In this document: positions 41,132 through 49,588 of the stretch, piece after piece | How positions within the stretch are numbered: position 1 is the first letter of the stretch | Layout of the letters: each line of letters begins with the position of its first letter | NCBI GenBank assembly: GCA_040079635.1 | Contig: JBEBJY010000001.1 | Coordinates: forward strand, 1-64,000 | DNA length: 64,000 nucleotides | DNA from: Aalborgiella sp040079635 | GTDB lineage: Bacteria; Pseudomonadota; Gammaproteobacteria; Burkholderiales; Burkholderiaceae_C | Reading direction: 5' to 3' | Made by a program: the position numbers and the translations under genes | The notes under the pieces: model-generated | What the model was told of the DNA's origin: nothing | The model's database searches: none | The model's input: only the letters and a program-made list of their open reading frames with translations

Positions 41132-43474
41132 ATGCAGCCCAAAGAACCCATGAACAGCGACCAAAAACGTGACGAAATGCGCCGCGCAGCGCTTGAATAC
41201 CACGAGCTTCCCATTCCAGGCAAAATTTCGATCGCGGCGACCAAGCAAATGGTCAACCAGCATGATTTGGCGCTGGCTTACTCGCCAGGCGTTGCATTTC
41301 CTTGTGAAGAAATCGTAAAAGACCCCAATAATGCCTTTAAATATACCGCGCGCGGTAATTTGGTGGCTGTCATTACCAACGGCACCGCGGTGCTAGGCTT
41401 GGGTGATATTGGCCCACTGGCCTCTAAGCCCGTGATGGAGGGCAAAGGCGTCTTGTTTAAAAAGTTTGCCGGTATTGATGTTTTCGACATTGAAATCGAC
41501 GAAAAAAATGACTTAGACAAACTGGTTGACATCATTGCGTCGCTAGAGCCGACCTTTGGCGGTATCAATTTAGAAGACATCAAAGCGCCAGATTGTTTTT
41601 ACGTCGAACGCAAATTGCGCGAGCGGATGAAAATTCCAGTTTTCCATGATGACCAACATGGAACAGCCATTTGCGTGGGTGCTGCGATATTGAATGGTCT
41701 TAAAGTAGTTGGTAAAGACCCTAAAAAGGTGAAGCTGGTGACCTCTGGCGCGGGTGCGGCAGCTTTGGCTTGTTTGGGTTTGTTGGTTAAGTTGGGTATT
41801 CCCAGAGAAAATATTTTTGTCACCGATTTGGCGGGTGTGGTTTATGAAGGCCGCACTGAGTTGATGGACGAAGACAAGATTGTTTACGCCCAAAAAACAC
41901 CGCATCGCACCTTGGCTGAAGTGATTGCTGGAGCAGATGTTTTCTTGGGTCTGTCTGCAGGCGGCGTTTTGAAGCAAGACATGGTGAAAAGCATGGCCGC
42001 CAAGCCGGTTATTTTTGCGTTGGCGAATCCAAATCCTGAAATTACGCCAGAAGATGTCAGAGCTGTTCGTGACGATGCCGTCATTGCAACCGGTCGCAGC
42101 GATTACCCGAACCAAGTTAACAATGTACTGTGCTTCCCGTACATTTTCCGTGGTGCATTGGACGCAGGCGCTTCCACCATCACCATCGAGATGGAAATCG
42201 CGGCTGTACATGCCATTGCAGAATTGGCGCAAGCAGAGCAAAGCGAAGTAGTTGCTGCTGCCTACGTGGGCGAGCAGCTCGCGTTTGGCCCTGAGTATTT
42301 GATTCCCAAGCCGTTTGACCCACGGTTGATGATGAAAATCGCACCCGCGGTTGCGCAAGCTGCGGCAGATTCTGGCGTCGCGCTGCGTCCCATCAAAGAC
42401 ATGGCGGCCTACATTGAGAAGCTGCAAGCCTTTGTTTATGCTTCTGGCACGACCATGAAACCGATTTTCATGGCAGCAAAAGCGGCTAAAAACAAACGCG
42501 TTGCTTACGCTGAAGGTGAAGAAGAGCGCGTCTTGCGTGCTTGCCAAATTGTGGTGGATGAAGGTTTGGCGCGTCCAACCTTGATTGGTCGCCCAGCCAT
42601 CATTGCGCAGCGCATTGAGAAATTCGGTCTTCGCCTGAAAGAAGAGCTTGATTACGATGTCGTCAATGTCGAGCAAGACAGCCGCTACCGCGATTTTTGG
42701 CAAACCTACCACCGTATGACAGAGCGCCAAGGCGTCACGACGCAAATGGCGAAAATCGAAATGCGCCGCCGTCTGACGTTGATTGGCGCCATGCTGTTGC
42801 ACAAAGGCGATGTGGATGGCATGATTTGTGGCACTTGGGGCAGCACAGCCTTGCATTTGCAATATGTTGACCAAGTGATTGGCAAGCGTGTTGGCGGCAG
42901 TCCGAGTACACCGCAAGATGTGCAAATTTATGCTTGTATGAACGGCTTGATGTTGCCAAATCGACAGTTATTCTTAGTTGATACCCATGTTAATTACGAC
43001 CCAACACCTGAAGAGTTGTGCGAGATTACGGTGATGGCAGCTGAAGAGATGGTGCGTTTTGGTCTCAAGCCAAACGTTGCTTTACTCAGCCATTCAAATT
43101 TTGGCAGTAGCAATATGCCAACGGCAGTCAAAATGCGTAAAACTTTGGAGTTGTTGAAAGTTCAAGCGCCTTGGCTCAAAGTGGACGGCGAAATGCATGG
43201 CGACGTAGCACTTGATGAGCAAATGCGCGCTGCAGTGATGCCGAACAGTGCTTTGGTTGGCGAAGCTAATTTACTGGTCTTCCCAAACATTGATTCAGCA
43301 AATATTGCATATAACCTGCTAAAAACTGCTGCTGGCGGTAATATAGCGATTGGGCCAGTGTTGTTAGGTGCTAACAAACCGGTGCATATTTTGACCGCAA
43401 GCACGACCGTGCGTCGCATTGTGAATATGACGGCCTTAACCGTGGCTGATGCTAACGCTACTAGAGCGAGTTAA
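41132..43474 (+). CDS. maeB: NADP-dependent malic enzyme, MaeB type
   Basis: Decarboxylates malate to pyruvate with NADP. 780 residues in two parts: the malic enzyme (about 1-430; YSPGVAFPCEEI, VFHDDQHGTAICVGAAIL, VTSGAGAAALACLGLL, ALANPNPEITPEDV) and a C-terminal phosphotransacetylase-like domain (about 440-780; AYAEGEEERVLRA, MICGTWGSTALHLQYV, VGEANLLVFPNIDSANIAYNLLK, GPVLLGANKPVHIL) that binds acetyl-CoA as a regulator and usually lacks activity. Start ATG at 41132 has GGAGAC upstream. The 216-bp gap after it has a hairpin TTCGGGT-ACCCGAA (43640-43655) and no gene that I can see. Confidence 0.96.
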   Translation: MQPKEPMNSDQKRDEMRRAALEYHELPIPGKISIAATKQMVNQHDLALAYSPGVAFPCEEIVKDPNNAFKYTARGNLVAVITNGTAVLGLGDIGPLASKPVMEGKGVLFKKFAGIDVFDIEIDEKNDLDKLVDIIASLEPTFGGINLEDIKAPDCFYVERKLRERMKIPVFHDDQHGTAICVGAAILNGLKVVGKDPKKVKLVTSGAGAAALACLGLLVKLGIPRENIFVTDLAGVVYEGRTELMDEDKIVYAQKTPHRTLAEVIAGADVFLGLSAGGVLKQDMVKSMAAKPVIFALANPNPEITPEDVRAVRDDAVIATGRSDYPNQVNNVLCFPYIFRGALDAGASTITIEMEIAAVHAIAELAQAEQSEVVAAAYVGEQLAFGPEYLIPKPFDPRLMMKIAPAVAQAAADSGVALRPIKDMAAYIEKLQAFVYASGTTMKPIFMAAKAAKNKRVAYAEGEEERVLRACQIVVDEGLARPTLIGRPAIIAQRIEKFGLRLKEELDYDVVNVEQDSRYRDFWQTYHRMTERQGVTTQMAKIEMRRRLTLIGAMLLHKGDVDGMICGTWGSTALHLQYVDQVIGKRVGGSPSTPQDVQIYACMNGLMLPNRQLFLVDTHVNYDPTPEELCEITVMAAEEMVRFGLKPNVALLSHSNFGSSNMPTAVKMRKTLELLKVQAPWLKVDGEMHGDVALDEQMRAAVMPNSALVGEANLLVFPNIDSANIAYNLLKTAAGGNIAIGPVLLGANKPVHILTASTTVRRIVNMTALTVADANATRAS

Positions 43475-43690
43475 GCCAGTAAGCCATAGCAGGCAAAAGT
43501 CGTTTTTTTGTCGGAACTATTCCACAAAAAAGCGGCGCAATGTCTTTTTGGCTTCGCAATGCCCTTTTCTAGCGCGTTAATAGGCTTACAGCGCTTGCGT
43601 TTTTAGTTGATTTCAACGACACTATCGGACTTGGATGCTTTCGGGTAAACCCGAATGAATAACAAGATGATTTTTAGTGAGCGGATGTGA

Positions 43691-44146
43691 ATGATGCTGA
43701 GAATGCTGTCAAATTGGGCTAAAACACACATTTCTGGTGCAAAAACTAGCCTCAAGCGCAGCGTGAAGCTTAGCTTGTTGTCAATGGTTGTTGTTACTTT
43801 TGTAGCTGGTATCTCAGTTTCGGCGCAAGCACGAAGCTTTTTTACGGATGATACGCTGACGACAGTTTCAGTAACTGAGTTACCAAAGCAAGGTCAACAA
43901 GTTTATGCGCTGATCAGCCAAGGTGGTCCATTTGCTTATGACAAAGACGGTGTTGTTTTTGGAAATCGGGAACAACAGTTGCCTAAACACAAACGTGGTT
44001 ATTACCGTGAATACACAGTAAAAACTTCGGGTGTGCGCAACCGTGGTGCAAAACGCATTGTTTGTGGTGGCTTACAAGTTCAGTCCCCTGATGTTTGCTA
44101 TTACACCGAGGATCATTATTCGAGTTTCCGGAAAATTGTTCGTTAA
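43691..44146 (+). CDS. Secreted barnase-type ribonuclease (RNase N1/T1 family)
   Basis: A 151-residue exported RNase. Residues 1-48 hold a basic stretch and a hydrophobic signal segment ending VSAQARS. The mature part matches barnase around the active site: E107 in YREYTV, R118 and R122 in RNRGAKRIV, H142 in YTEDHYSSFRKIV. Two cysteines (C125, C136) could form a disulfide. The next gene is its barstar-like inhibitor, separated by a terminator-like hairpin. Possible roles are nutrient scavenging or interbacterial attack; no delivery domain is attached. Confidence 0.88.
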   Translation: MMLRMLSNWAKTHISGAKTSLKRSVKLSLLSMVVVTFVAGISVSAQARSFFTDDTLTTVSVTELPKQGQQVYALISQGGPFAYDKDGVVFGNREQQLPKHKRGYYREYTVKTSGVRNRGAKRIVCGGLQVQSPDVCYYTEDHYSSFRKIVR

Positions 44147-44202
44147 TTTATTAAATCAATCGATTTAATGAATTGATTTAAGACAGTTTGATTCGTTTTT
44201 GG

Positions 44203-44230
44203 CCAAACCGTAAGGTTTGGAATATTTTTT
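44203..44230 (+). terminator. Hairpin terminator between the RNase and the inhibitor gene
   Basis: CCAAACC-GTAA-GGTTTGG, then AATATTTTTT. A second inverted pair AAATCAAT/ATTGATTT lies at 44153-44179. Transcripts from the RNase promoter would be cut before the inhibitor, so the inhibitor may have its own promoter here. Confidence 0.75.
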
Positions 44231-44261
44231 GACTTTAGAGATTTTAGAAAAAGGAGCGAGG

Positions 44262-44663
44262 ATGGATACGCCACTTCGTACCGTGAGGACCAATATTGTT
44301 CAGTCTATTCGCGCGTTTACCGTGAATGACTTGCAGTTGGCCGCACAGCAATTGAACCAGCATTTTTTATATGCAAACTTGTCCAGTGCGCAATCAAAGC
44401 AAGACGTGCTTGATTTGATCGCCGGTCAATTCACGTTGCCGTCTCATTTCGGCAAAAATTTTGATGCTTTGTACGATTGCATCACTGACCCATTGCATAA
44501 ATCTGGTCCACAGCCAGGTTTCATCGTGGTGTTGGAGCACATTCCTGCAAACGTGAAGTTTGACAAAGAAGCCCGCGAACAATTGCTAGATATTTTCCGC
44601 GACGCTGCAGATTATTGGGGGGACCGGAAGATACCATTCCGATGCTTCTATTCTTTTCTGTAG
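44262..44663 (+). CDS. Barstar-family ribonuclease inhibitor
   Basis: A 133-residue cytoplasmic protein. The barstar pattern is present: LYANLSSAQSKQDVLDLIAGQF, LPSHFGKNFDALYDCITDP, GFIVVLEHI and a C-terminal W-GDRKIPFRCFYSF. The acidic Asp/Glu residues on the FGKNFDALYD helix are those that plug the barnase active site. Start ATG at 44262 follows an excellent AAAAGGAGCGAGG. It protects against RNase that folds before export. A small ORF overlaps its end. Confidence 0.9.
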   Translation: MDTPLRTVRTNIVQSIRAFTVNDLQLAAQQLNQHFLYANLSSAQSKQDVLDLIAGQFTLPSHFGKNFDALYDCITDPLHKSGPQPGFIVVLEHIPANVKFDKEAREQLLDIFRDAADYWGDRKIPFRCFYSFL

Positions 44664-44854
44664 CCCGTTCTGCGCAAAATAGCCAAGCAGAACGGGCGAA
44701 TGAGGCCTTGGGACTGACATCAGACGTGAAGGTGTTGGATGAGATGGTAGAAGAAGGTGAAAAGATGCCAACCGACAAATTGGTTGATGTGTCGCCTTTG
44801 GCGCTGCGTATGAGCAGCCCATTCAATGCCGGATACTGGCTCGCAGCTGCTTAA
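44642..44854 (+). CDS. Small overlapping ORF after barstar, unrecognised
   Basis: A 70-residue open frame (from an ATG inside the last codons of the barstar gene, +1 frame) that ends 27 bp before a strong terminator, so it is inside the same transcript. Codon usage looks like that of neighbours. It begins MLLFFSVARSAQ and continues with an acidic middle (VKVLDEMVEEGEKM). I see no known domain. It could be a real third gene, or leftover sequence of a longer barstar-like ancestor. Confidence 0.5.
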   Translation: MLLFFSVARSAQNSQAERANEALGLTSDVKVLDEMVEEGEKMPTDKLVDVSPLALRMSSPFNAGYWLAAA

Positions 44855-44880
44855 AACACTGCAAAGTACAGCAAGATAGA

Positions 44881-44908
44881 AAAAGCCCGTATTTACGGGC
44901 TTTTTTGC
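44881..44908 (+). terminator. Terminator of the RNase-inhibitor operon
   Basis: AAGCCCGTA-TT-TACGGGCTT with A run before and T run after; could act in both directions. Confidence 0.95.
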
Positions 44909-44954
44909 GTCTAGTCAGCGTATTTATTGCCTAATTAGCTATTAAATTTATAGT
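44906..44954 (+). repeat. Dispersed hairpin repeat, intergenic copy after the RNase-inhibitor operon
   Basis: Starts at the last T of the terminator. Core TAGTCAGCGTATTTATTGCC with GCCTAA; stem GCTATT...TATAGT. Confidence 0.9.
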
Positions 44955-44971
44955 AAATTTAACCCCCATTG

Positions 44972-45736
44972 TTAAACTGACAAGGCTAGGTCAATGTATT
45001 CCTGCACGGGCACTTCCTGTGCTCTACGCTGCAAATCAAAGTTGCCAGAATATTTCTTTTCTTCCAGCCACTTCCCCAAAGTGTGTCGCATGAGCTTTCG
45101 GCGCTGGCTAAAAGCGACTTGCACCAATTCGCTCAGTCGATTCACATCAATAGCCGGCGGGTTGGCGCGCGGTAACATGCTCACAATGGCACTGTCAACA
45201 CGGGGTGGTGGGTCGAACGACGTGGGTGGGACGAACAAAATGTTGGCCATCTCATAGCGCCATTGCAGCATTACGCTGAGGCGGCTATAGTCGCTGCTGT
45301 CTGCTGGCGCAACCATGCGGTCGATCACCTCTTTTTGCAGCATGAAGTACTGGTCTTCGATGCAGTCTACGTAATCGAGCAGATGAAACAAAATCGGCGT
45401 GGAAATGTTGTAGGGTAAATTTCCAACGACGCGAATTTTTTGAGAATCTGATGATGAAGTTAAGATTTTGCTGAAATCGACTCTAAGAACATCGGATTCG
45501 ATCACCGTCAGATGTTGATGCTGCCTTAAACGGACGGCTAAATCGCGGTCAAGCTCAATCACTGTCAGGTGTCCAAGCCGTTCAACCAAAGGCTGGGTCA
45601 GCGCGGCAAGTCCAGGCCCGATCTCAACCATCACTTGCCCGACTTGCGGGTTGATGGCATCAACAATGTCGGTGATGATGGATTTGTCAGTCAGAAAATG
45701 CTGACCAAACCGTTTTCTTGCTATGTGTTTACTCAA
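44972..45736 (-). CDS. rsmA: 16S rRNA (A1518/A1519 N6,N6)-dimethyltransferase RsmA
   Basis: Dimethylates the two adenines near the 3' end of 16S rRNA. 254 residues: start KRFGQHFLTD, SAM motif VEIGPGLAALTQPLVE, catalytic VVGNLPYNISTPILFHLL and C-terminal SFDPPPRVDSAIV and SQRRKLMRHTLG. Downstream of surA with 38 bp between; the pdxA gene that usually separates surA and rsmA is missing. Confidence 0.96.
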   Translation of the reverse strand: MSKHIARKRFGQHFLTDKSIITDIVDAINPQVGQVMVEIGPGLAALTQPLVERLGHLTVIELDRDLAVRLRQHQHLTVIESDVLRVDFSKILTSSSDSQKIRVVGNLPYNISTPILFHLLDYVDCIEDQYFMLQKEVIDRMVAPADSSDYSRLSVMLQWRYEMANILFVPPTSFDPPPRVDSAIVSMLPRANPPAIDVNRLSELVQVAFSQRRKLMRHTLGKWLEEKKYSGNFDLQRRAQEVPVQEYIDLALSV

Positions 45737-45774
45737 AGTCGCCGTTCAATTGTTGTAAATATGACGCTTGTTGG

Positions 45775-47202
45775 TCATTGCTGAAGGTCACGGTATTCGA
45801 CATAGGCATTGCTGCGCAAATCACGAATCCAATTGGCATAAGCGTCGTCAAATTTTTTCTCGCGCAAAGCGCTTTTGGCTGTGTCACGCTGTTCACTGGT
45901 TGTCAACGGCGTTTGTTTTCGTGCATCAACGACCATCAAATGCACACCAAATCGAGAAACAACCGGCTCCGATATTTTGCCAATTGGCAGTGCGTTCATC
46001 GCATTTTCAAACTCAGGCACAAAGAGACCAGGGCTTGCCCATCCTAAAGCACCGCCCGTAGCGGCTGACGCATCTTGCGAATTCGCCTTTGCAGCACTTG
46101 CAAAGTCAATTTTGCCAGACTCAATTTGCTGCTTCAAACTTGCCAGCTTGGCTTTGGCCGCGGCTTCTGTCAGTGATGGACTTGTTTTTAGCAAAATATG
46201 GCGCGCATTGGTTTGCGTCACGCTCAAGTTAGAAGCGGCGGCTGTTTCTTTAGCAAGCAATTGCAAAACATGAAACCCTGCGCCGGATTTGATGGGGCCA
46301 ACAATATCTGCCACTTTTTTGTCTTTGATGGCTTCCACGAAAAGTGTGGGGTACCGCTCTATAGACCTAAACCCCATTTGCCCGCCAGTACGCGCATCTT
46401 TGGCATCAGAGTTTTCTTGGGCGAGCTTAAAGAAATCATCGCCTTTGATCGCGCGGTTGTAAATACGCATGGCGCGCTCACGCAAGGCTGCTGTTTGTGA
46501 TTCAGTGGCGTTTTCAGGAACAGCGACCAAAATTTGAGCAATGTCAATCGCGACTTCACCAGATGGGCTAGCACCCGTTGCGGTTTTCAGAAACGTTTCA
46601 ATCTCGCTATCGCTGATGTCTATATTGCCTAAAACATCTCTTTCGCGAAGTTTTTGAACCAGCAATTGGTTTTGGATGTCGCTGCGAATTTGTGTAAAAC
46701 CGATACCGTCCGCACTAGAGCGCGTACGTAATTCTTCAACCGATACTTTGTTTTGAGTCGCAAAATTTTGGACTGCAGCATCTATGGTTCTGTCGTCAAC
46801 ACGAACATTGGTGTCACGCGCTCTTTGCAGCTGAATTTTTTCGTTGATCACGTCTTCTAAAACTTCTTTTGATAAATCAATGCGTGAAGGCATGGGCGCA
46901 CCGATGGCGGCCAAACGTTGTTCATAGCGTATCAAGCGCGCACGAACTTCAGTGCTGGTAATGGGTTCAGAATTGACGATAGCAACGATATAGTTTGCTT
47001 GAATAGCCGCAGGTGCCGCACCATTCGCGCTCGCAACAGGCACGCGTACAGCGACTGAGGGCGAAGGTGTTAAGCGTATGCCTTGCGCGTAGGCTGCATT
47101 TAAACTGCCCAGGCAAAGCGTGCAAGTGATGGCACGATAAATCGCTGTCAAAGTCGCAGAAGCTCTAAAAGATACACCAGGCGCAGCAGTTTTATGAGTC
47201 AT
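45775..47202 (-). CDS. surA: Periplasmic chaperone / peptidyl-prolyl isomerase SurA
   Basis: Chaperone for outer-membrane proteins such as LptD and the porin. 475 residues: N-terminal signal ending LNAAYAQG, SurA N-terminal chaperone domain (about 70-200, beginning IVAIVNSEPITSTEVRARLIRYEQRL), then two parvulin domains (about 215-320 and 330-435; MGFRSIERYPTLFVEAI, GALGWASPGLFVPEFENAM). The start is uncertain: this frame has a long N-region before the hydrophobic core. Translated right after lptD (20 bp gap). Confidence 0.94.
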   Translation of the reverse strand: MTHKTAAPGVSFRASATLTAIYRAITCTLCLGSLNAAYAQGIRLTPSPSVAVRVPVASANGAAPAAIQANYIVAIVNSEPITSTEVRARLIRYEQRLAAIGAPMPSRIDLSKEVLEDVINEKIQLQRARDTNVRVDDRTIDAAVQNFATQNKVSVEELRTRSSADGIGFTQIRSDIQNQLLVQKLRERDVLGNIDISDSEIETFLKTATGASPSGEVAIDIAQILVAVPENATESQTAALRERAMRIYNRAIKGDDFFKLAQENSDAKDARTGGQMGFRSIERYPTLFVEAIKDKKVADIVGPIKSGAGFHVLQLLAKETAAASNLSVTQTNARHILLKTSPSLTEAAAKAKLASLKQQIESGKIDFASAAKANSQDASAATGGALGWASPGLFVPEFENAMNALPIGKISEPVVSRFGVHLMVVDARKQTPLTTSEQRDTAKSALREKKFDDAYANWIRDLRSNAYVEYRDLQQ

Positions 47203-47222
47203 TTGAAATAAAAATAAAACGT

Positions 47223-49541
47223 TTAATCGTACGTACTAAAACGGCTAGGTGTGGTGACTTGCTCACGCAAATACTGGTACCTAGGAATGTTGTTTTTCAA
47301 GGTGTTCAAGGTGCCAGAAGCGCCTAGTCTTGAAAAGCCAATCAGCTCAAGTTGAAACAGGGCGCGTTTGTTACTGGTCGCATCGCTTCGCGCTAAGTTT
47401 TCAATCACCACACGGCCCAACCAGCAGCCAGCATCGTATTCAAAACCAATCACTGAATCGACCAATTTTTTATCAGTCAAGCTGAAATTCATACGACCCA
47501 CGCTGTACCAACGCCCTTCGCCTTGACCACGTCCGGCGCCTAGGTTTTGTCCTTTGTCGCCCCATAAATCGTTGAGTGGCCATTGCCATCCCAGATCAAC
47601 CTGTTCACTACTCCCCTTTTGCAAACGGTAGGCTAGACTGACCACACGGTAATCGCTTGGGGAATAACGCGCACCAATGGTTGAGCGTGCAATCCGCGCC
47701 GTGTCCGAGTTGTATTGCTGCGTGGTGTCAAAAGACCAAGAGGGTGAGGTATTCACGGATGCACCTACCAAAACGTCGCTATAGCGATCAGTCGCAGCCG
47801 TGCCACCAGGTAGGGTGACCAATTGGTCTTTGAAACGCACACGCTGCGCAATGGCCAGACGAGCTAATTCAGCACCGTTTGACGGGTCAAGAAACCGCGA
47901 GGTTAAACCTAGCGTCAACAAGCTGTTGTCCGCAATGCGGTCGTTGCCGCTGAAGGGGTTTTCTGTGTAGGCGCTAGTAAAGTTAAAGTCGTTAGCGCTG
48001 GTGTCGTAAACGGGCAGTACGCTTTGATTGCGGTAGGGCGTATTGACGTAAAAAGCGCGGGGCTCTAAGGTTTGTGTGACAGCGCGACCAAAAAGATTGG
48101 TATCACGCTCAAAAAGCAAACCACTGTCGACGCTAAAAGTGGGCAGCGTGCGGCTGAAGTCGCGCGCACCCGTGGTCAAAGGTGTATCGAATTGGTATTG
48201 GGTGGCATGCAGTTGCAGTTTCGGTGTAAAAAACCAACCCGGCGCAACCCACGGACGGCTGAGCTGCGCGATCAGCATCGCGCGGCTAGCATTGGGTTGC
48301 TGGGTTAAGAGCGGGTCTGAAGAAAACTTGGTGTAGTCGCCAGAAATCGAAAAATCGAAACCCGCCACATTGTTTTTACCGTAGCGAGCCGTTAATTGCG
48401 GCAAACGGTCATACGGTGGCACGATGGGCGCCGTCACGTCTTGCAGCGTTTGCCACTTTGAGACGCGCAGACCTAGCGAGAAATCATCTTTATCCAACGA
48501 CAAGGCGGCATCTGACGATAACAAACGCTGCGTGAGCGATGTCGTCGCGCGCGGGAAATCGCGCCAATAGTTGTCGTCACTCACGCGGTTCACGTTTAGA
48601 TTTAGCCCGACCGAGCCCAAGCTAGTGTCGTAACGCATCACTTGCTGGCCAGCCACGCCCCAGCGCGTTTTGTCGCGCAGCGGGTCTGACGGCATCACAT
48701 CGGCACGAATTTGCCCGTTGTAGTTGTCCTCTAAATAGCGAAATTCACCACCCAAATTCAGACCGCGCTTGTAGCTGTATGAGGGAAACAGCGTTGCATC
48801 GCGGTTTGGTGCGATGTTGAAATAGTAAGGCGCTGAGAGTTCCACGCCATTGATGTTGTCGGTGGCATAGGTCGGTGCCAGCCAGCCAGATTTGCGCTTG
48901 TTGCTCAGCGGGAAGCTGATGGACGGCAATGGCACAGACAAACCTTTGAAGCTTAGCGTCGCATCTTGTGCTTGGCCGACATCGTCTTCTGTGTTGATGC
49001 TCATGCTGGCGGCTTTTAAAATCCAGTCCGGCATCCACTCGGGGCCAGGGTAGCGTTTGCAGGTGCTGTAGCTGGCGTTTTTGATGATGGAGTGCTTTTC
49101 GTCGATGAAGTCAATCCGCTCACCTTCGCCATGACCTTCGCTTTTGATCAAATCGATGCGCGGTTGCAGGAAAAAGCCAGAGAAAGAGTCCACTTTCAGG
49201 TCAAGCAACGTGCCTTGGTAAACATCGCCAAATCGGTTTAGTTTGACTTTGCCAGTCGCGACTGCTTTGTCCGTCAAACTGTTGTACTCAATTTTGTCGG
49301 CTTTGATGACGGTACCCGCTCTGCGCAGCTCCGCATCGCCTTCAATCTTGGTATCAACGTCTGGCCGTCCGGTAATGCTGTTGCCAAACACAAAGGTGGT
49401 CGGGTTGTTCAGCACTTCTGCCGGTATGGCTTCTTGCAAGCTGCTTGAAGGTTTCAGTGTTTGCGCACTCACAAACCCGCTTAAAGTCAGCGTGGTTGAC
49501 AGTGCGATGAAGGAGCGAAGGTTAAATGGTAGGTAGCGCAA
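47223..49541 (-). CDS. lptD: LPS assembly outer-membrane protein LptD
   Basis: Barrel that inserts lipopolysaccharide into the outer leaflet with LptE. From the proposed TTG at 49541 the protein has 772 residues; a hydrophobic signal (FIALSTTLTLSGFVSAQ) follows directly. No ATG occurs at a sensible place: the open frame extends to 49631 but that overlaps the divergent amgK start. The N-terminal OstA domain (residues about 60-180; ADKIEYNSLTDKAVATGKVKL) precedes the beta barrel. Conserved cysteines for the inter-domain disulfide are seen in YSTCKRYP and near the end in DAGCWLGRV. Confidence 0.93.
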   Translation of the reverse strand: MRYLPFNLRSFIALSTTLTLSGFVSAQTLKPSSSLQEAIPAEVLNNPTTFVFGNSITGRPDVDTKIEGDAELRRAGTVIKADKIEYNSLTDKAVATGKVKLNRFGDVYQGTLLDLKVDSFSGFFLQPRIDLIKSEGHGEGERIDFIDEKHSIIKNASYSTCKRYPGPEWMPDWILKAASMSINTEDDVGQAQDATLSFKGLSVPLPSISFPLSNKRKSGWLAPTYATDNINGVELSAPYYFNIAPNRDATLFPSYSYKRGLNLGGEFRYLEDNYNGQIRADVMPSDPLRDKTRWGVAGQQVMRYDTSLGSVGLNLNVNRVSDDNYWRDFPRATTSLTQRLLSSDAALSLDKDDFSLGLRVSKWQTLQDVTAPIVPPYDRLPQLTARYGKNNVAGFDFSISGDYTKFSSDPLLTQQPNASRAMLIAQLSRPWVAPGWFFTPKLQLHATQYQFDTPLTTGARDFSRTLPTFSVDSGLLFERDTNLFGRAVTQTLEPRAFYVNTPYRNQSVLPVYDTSANDFNFTSAYTENPFSGNDRIADNSLLTLGLTSRFLDPSNGAELARLAIAQRVRFKDQLVTLPGGTAATDRYSDVLVGASVNTSPSWSFDTTQQYNSDTARIARSTIGARYSPSDYRVVSLAYRLQKGSSEQVDLGWQWPLNDLWGDKGQNLGAGRGQGEGRWYSVGRMNFSLTDKKLVDSVIGFEYDAGCWLGRVVIENLARSDATSNKRALFQLELIGFSRLGASGTLNTLKNNIPRYQYLREQVTTPSRFSTYD

Positions 49542-49588
49542 AATATAAAGCCAAAAGGCGGCTAGGTTGTTTGTAGAATAGATTATCC

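Noticed and set aside
41570..42925. Long (451-codon) open frame on the minus strand opposite maeB
   Set aside because: It is the complement of an intact, well-conserved maeB; its residues show no domain and mirror maeB codon bias.
45148..45165. ATAGCCGGCGGG inside rsmA
   Set aside because: No second half of the core and no hairpin; likely chance within a conserved stretch of RsmA.
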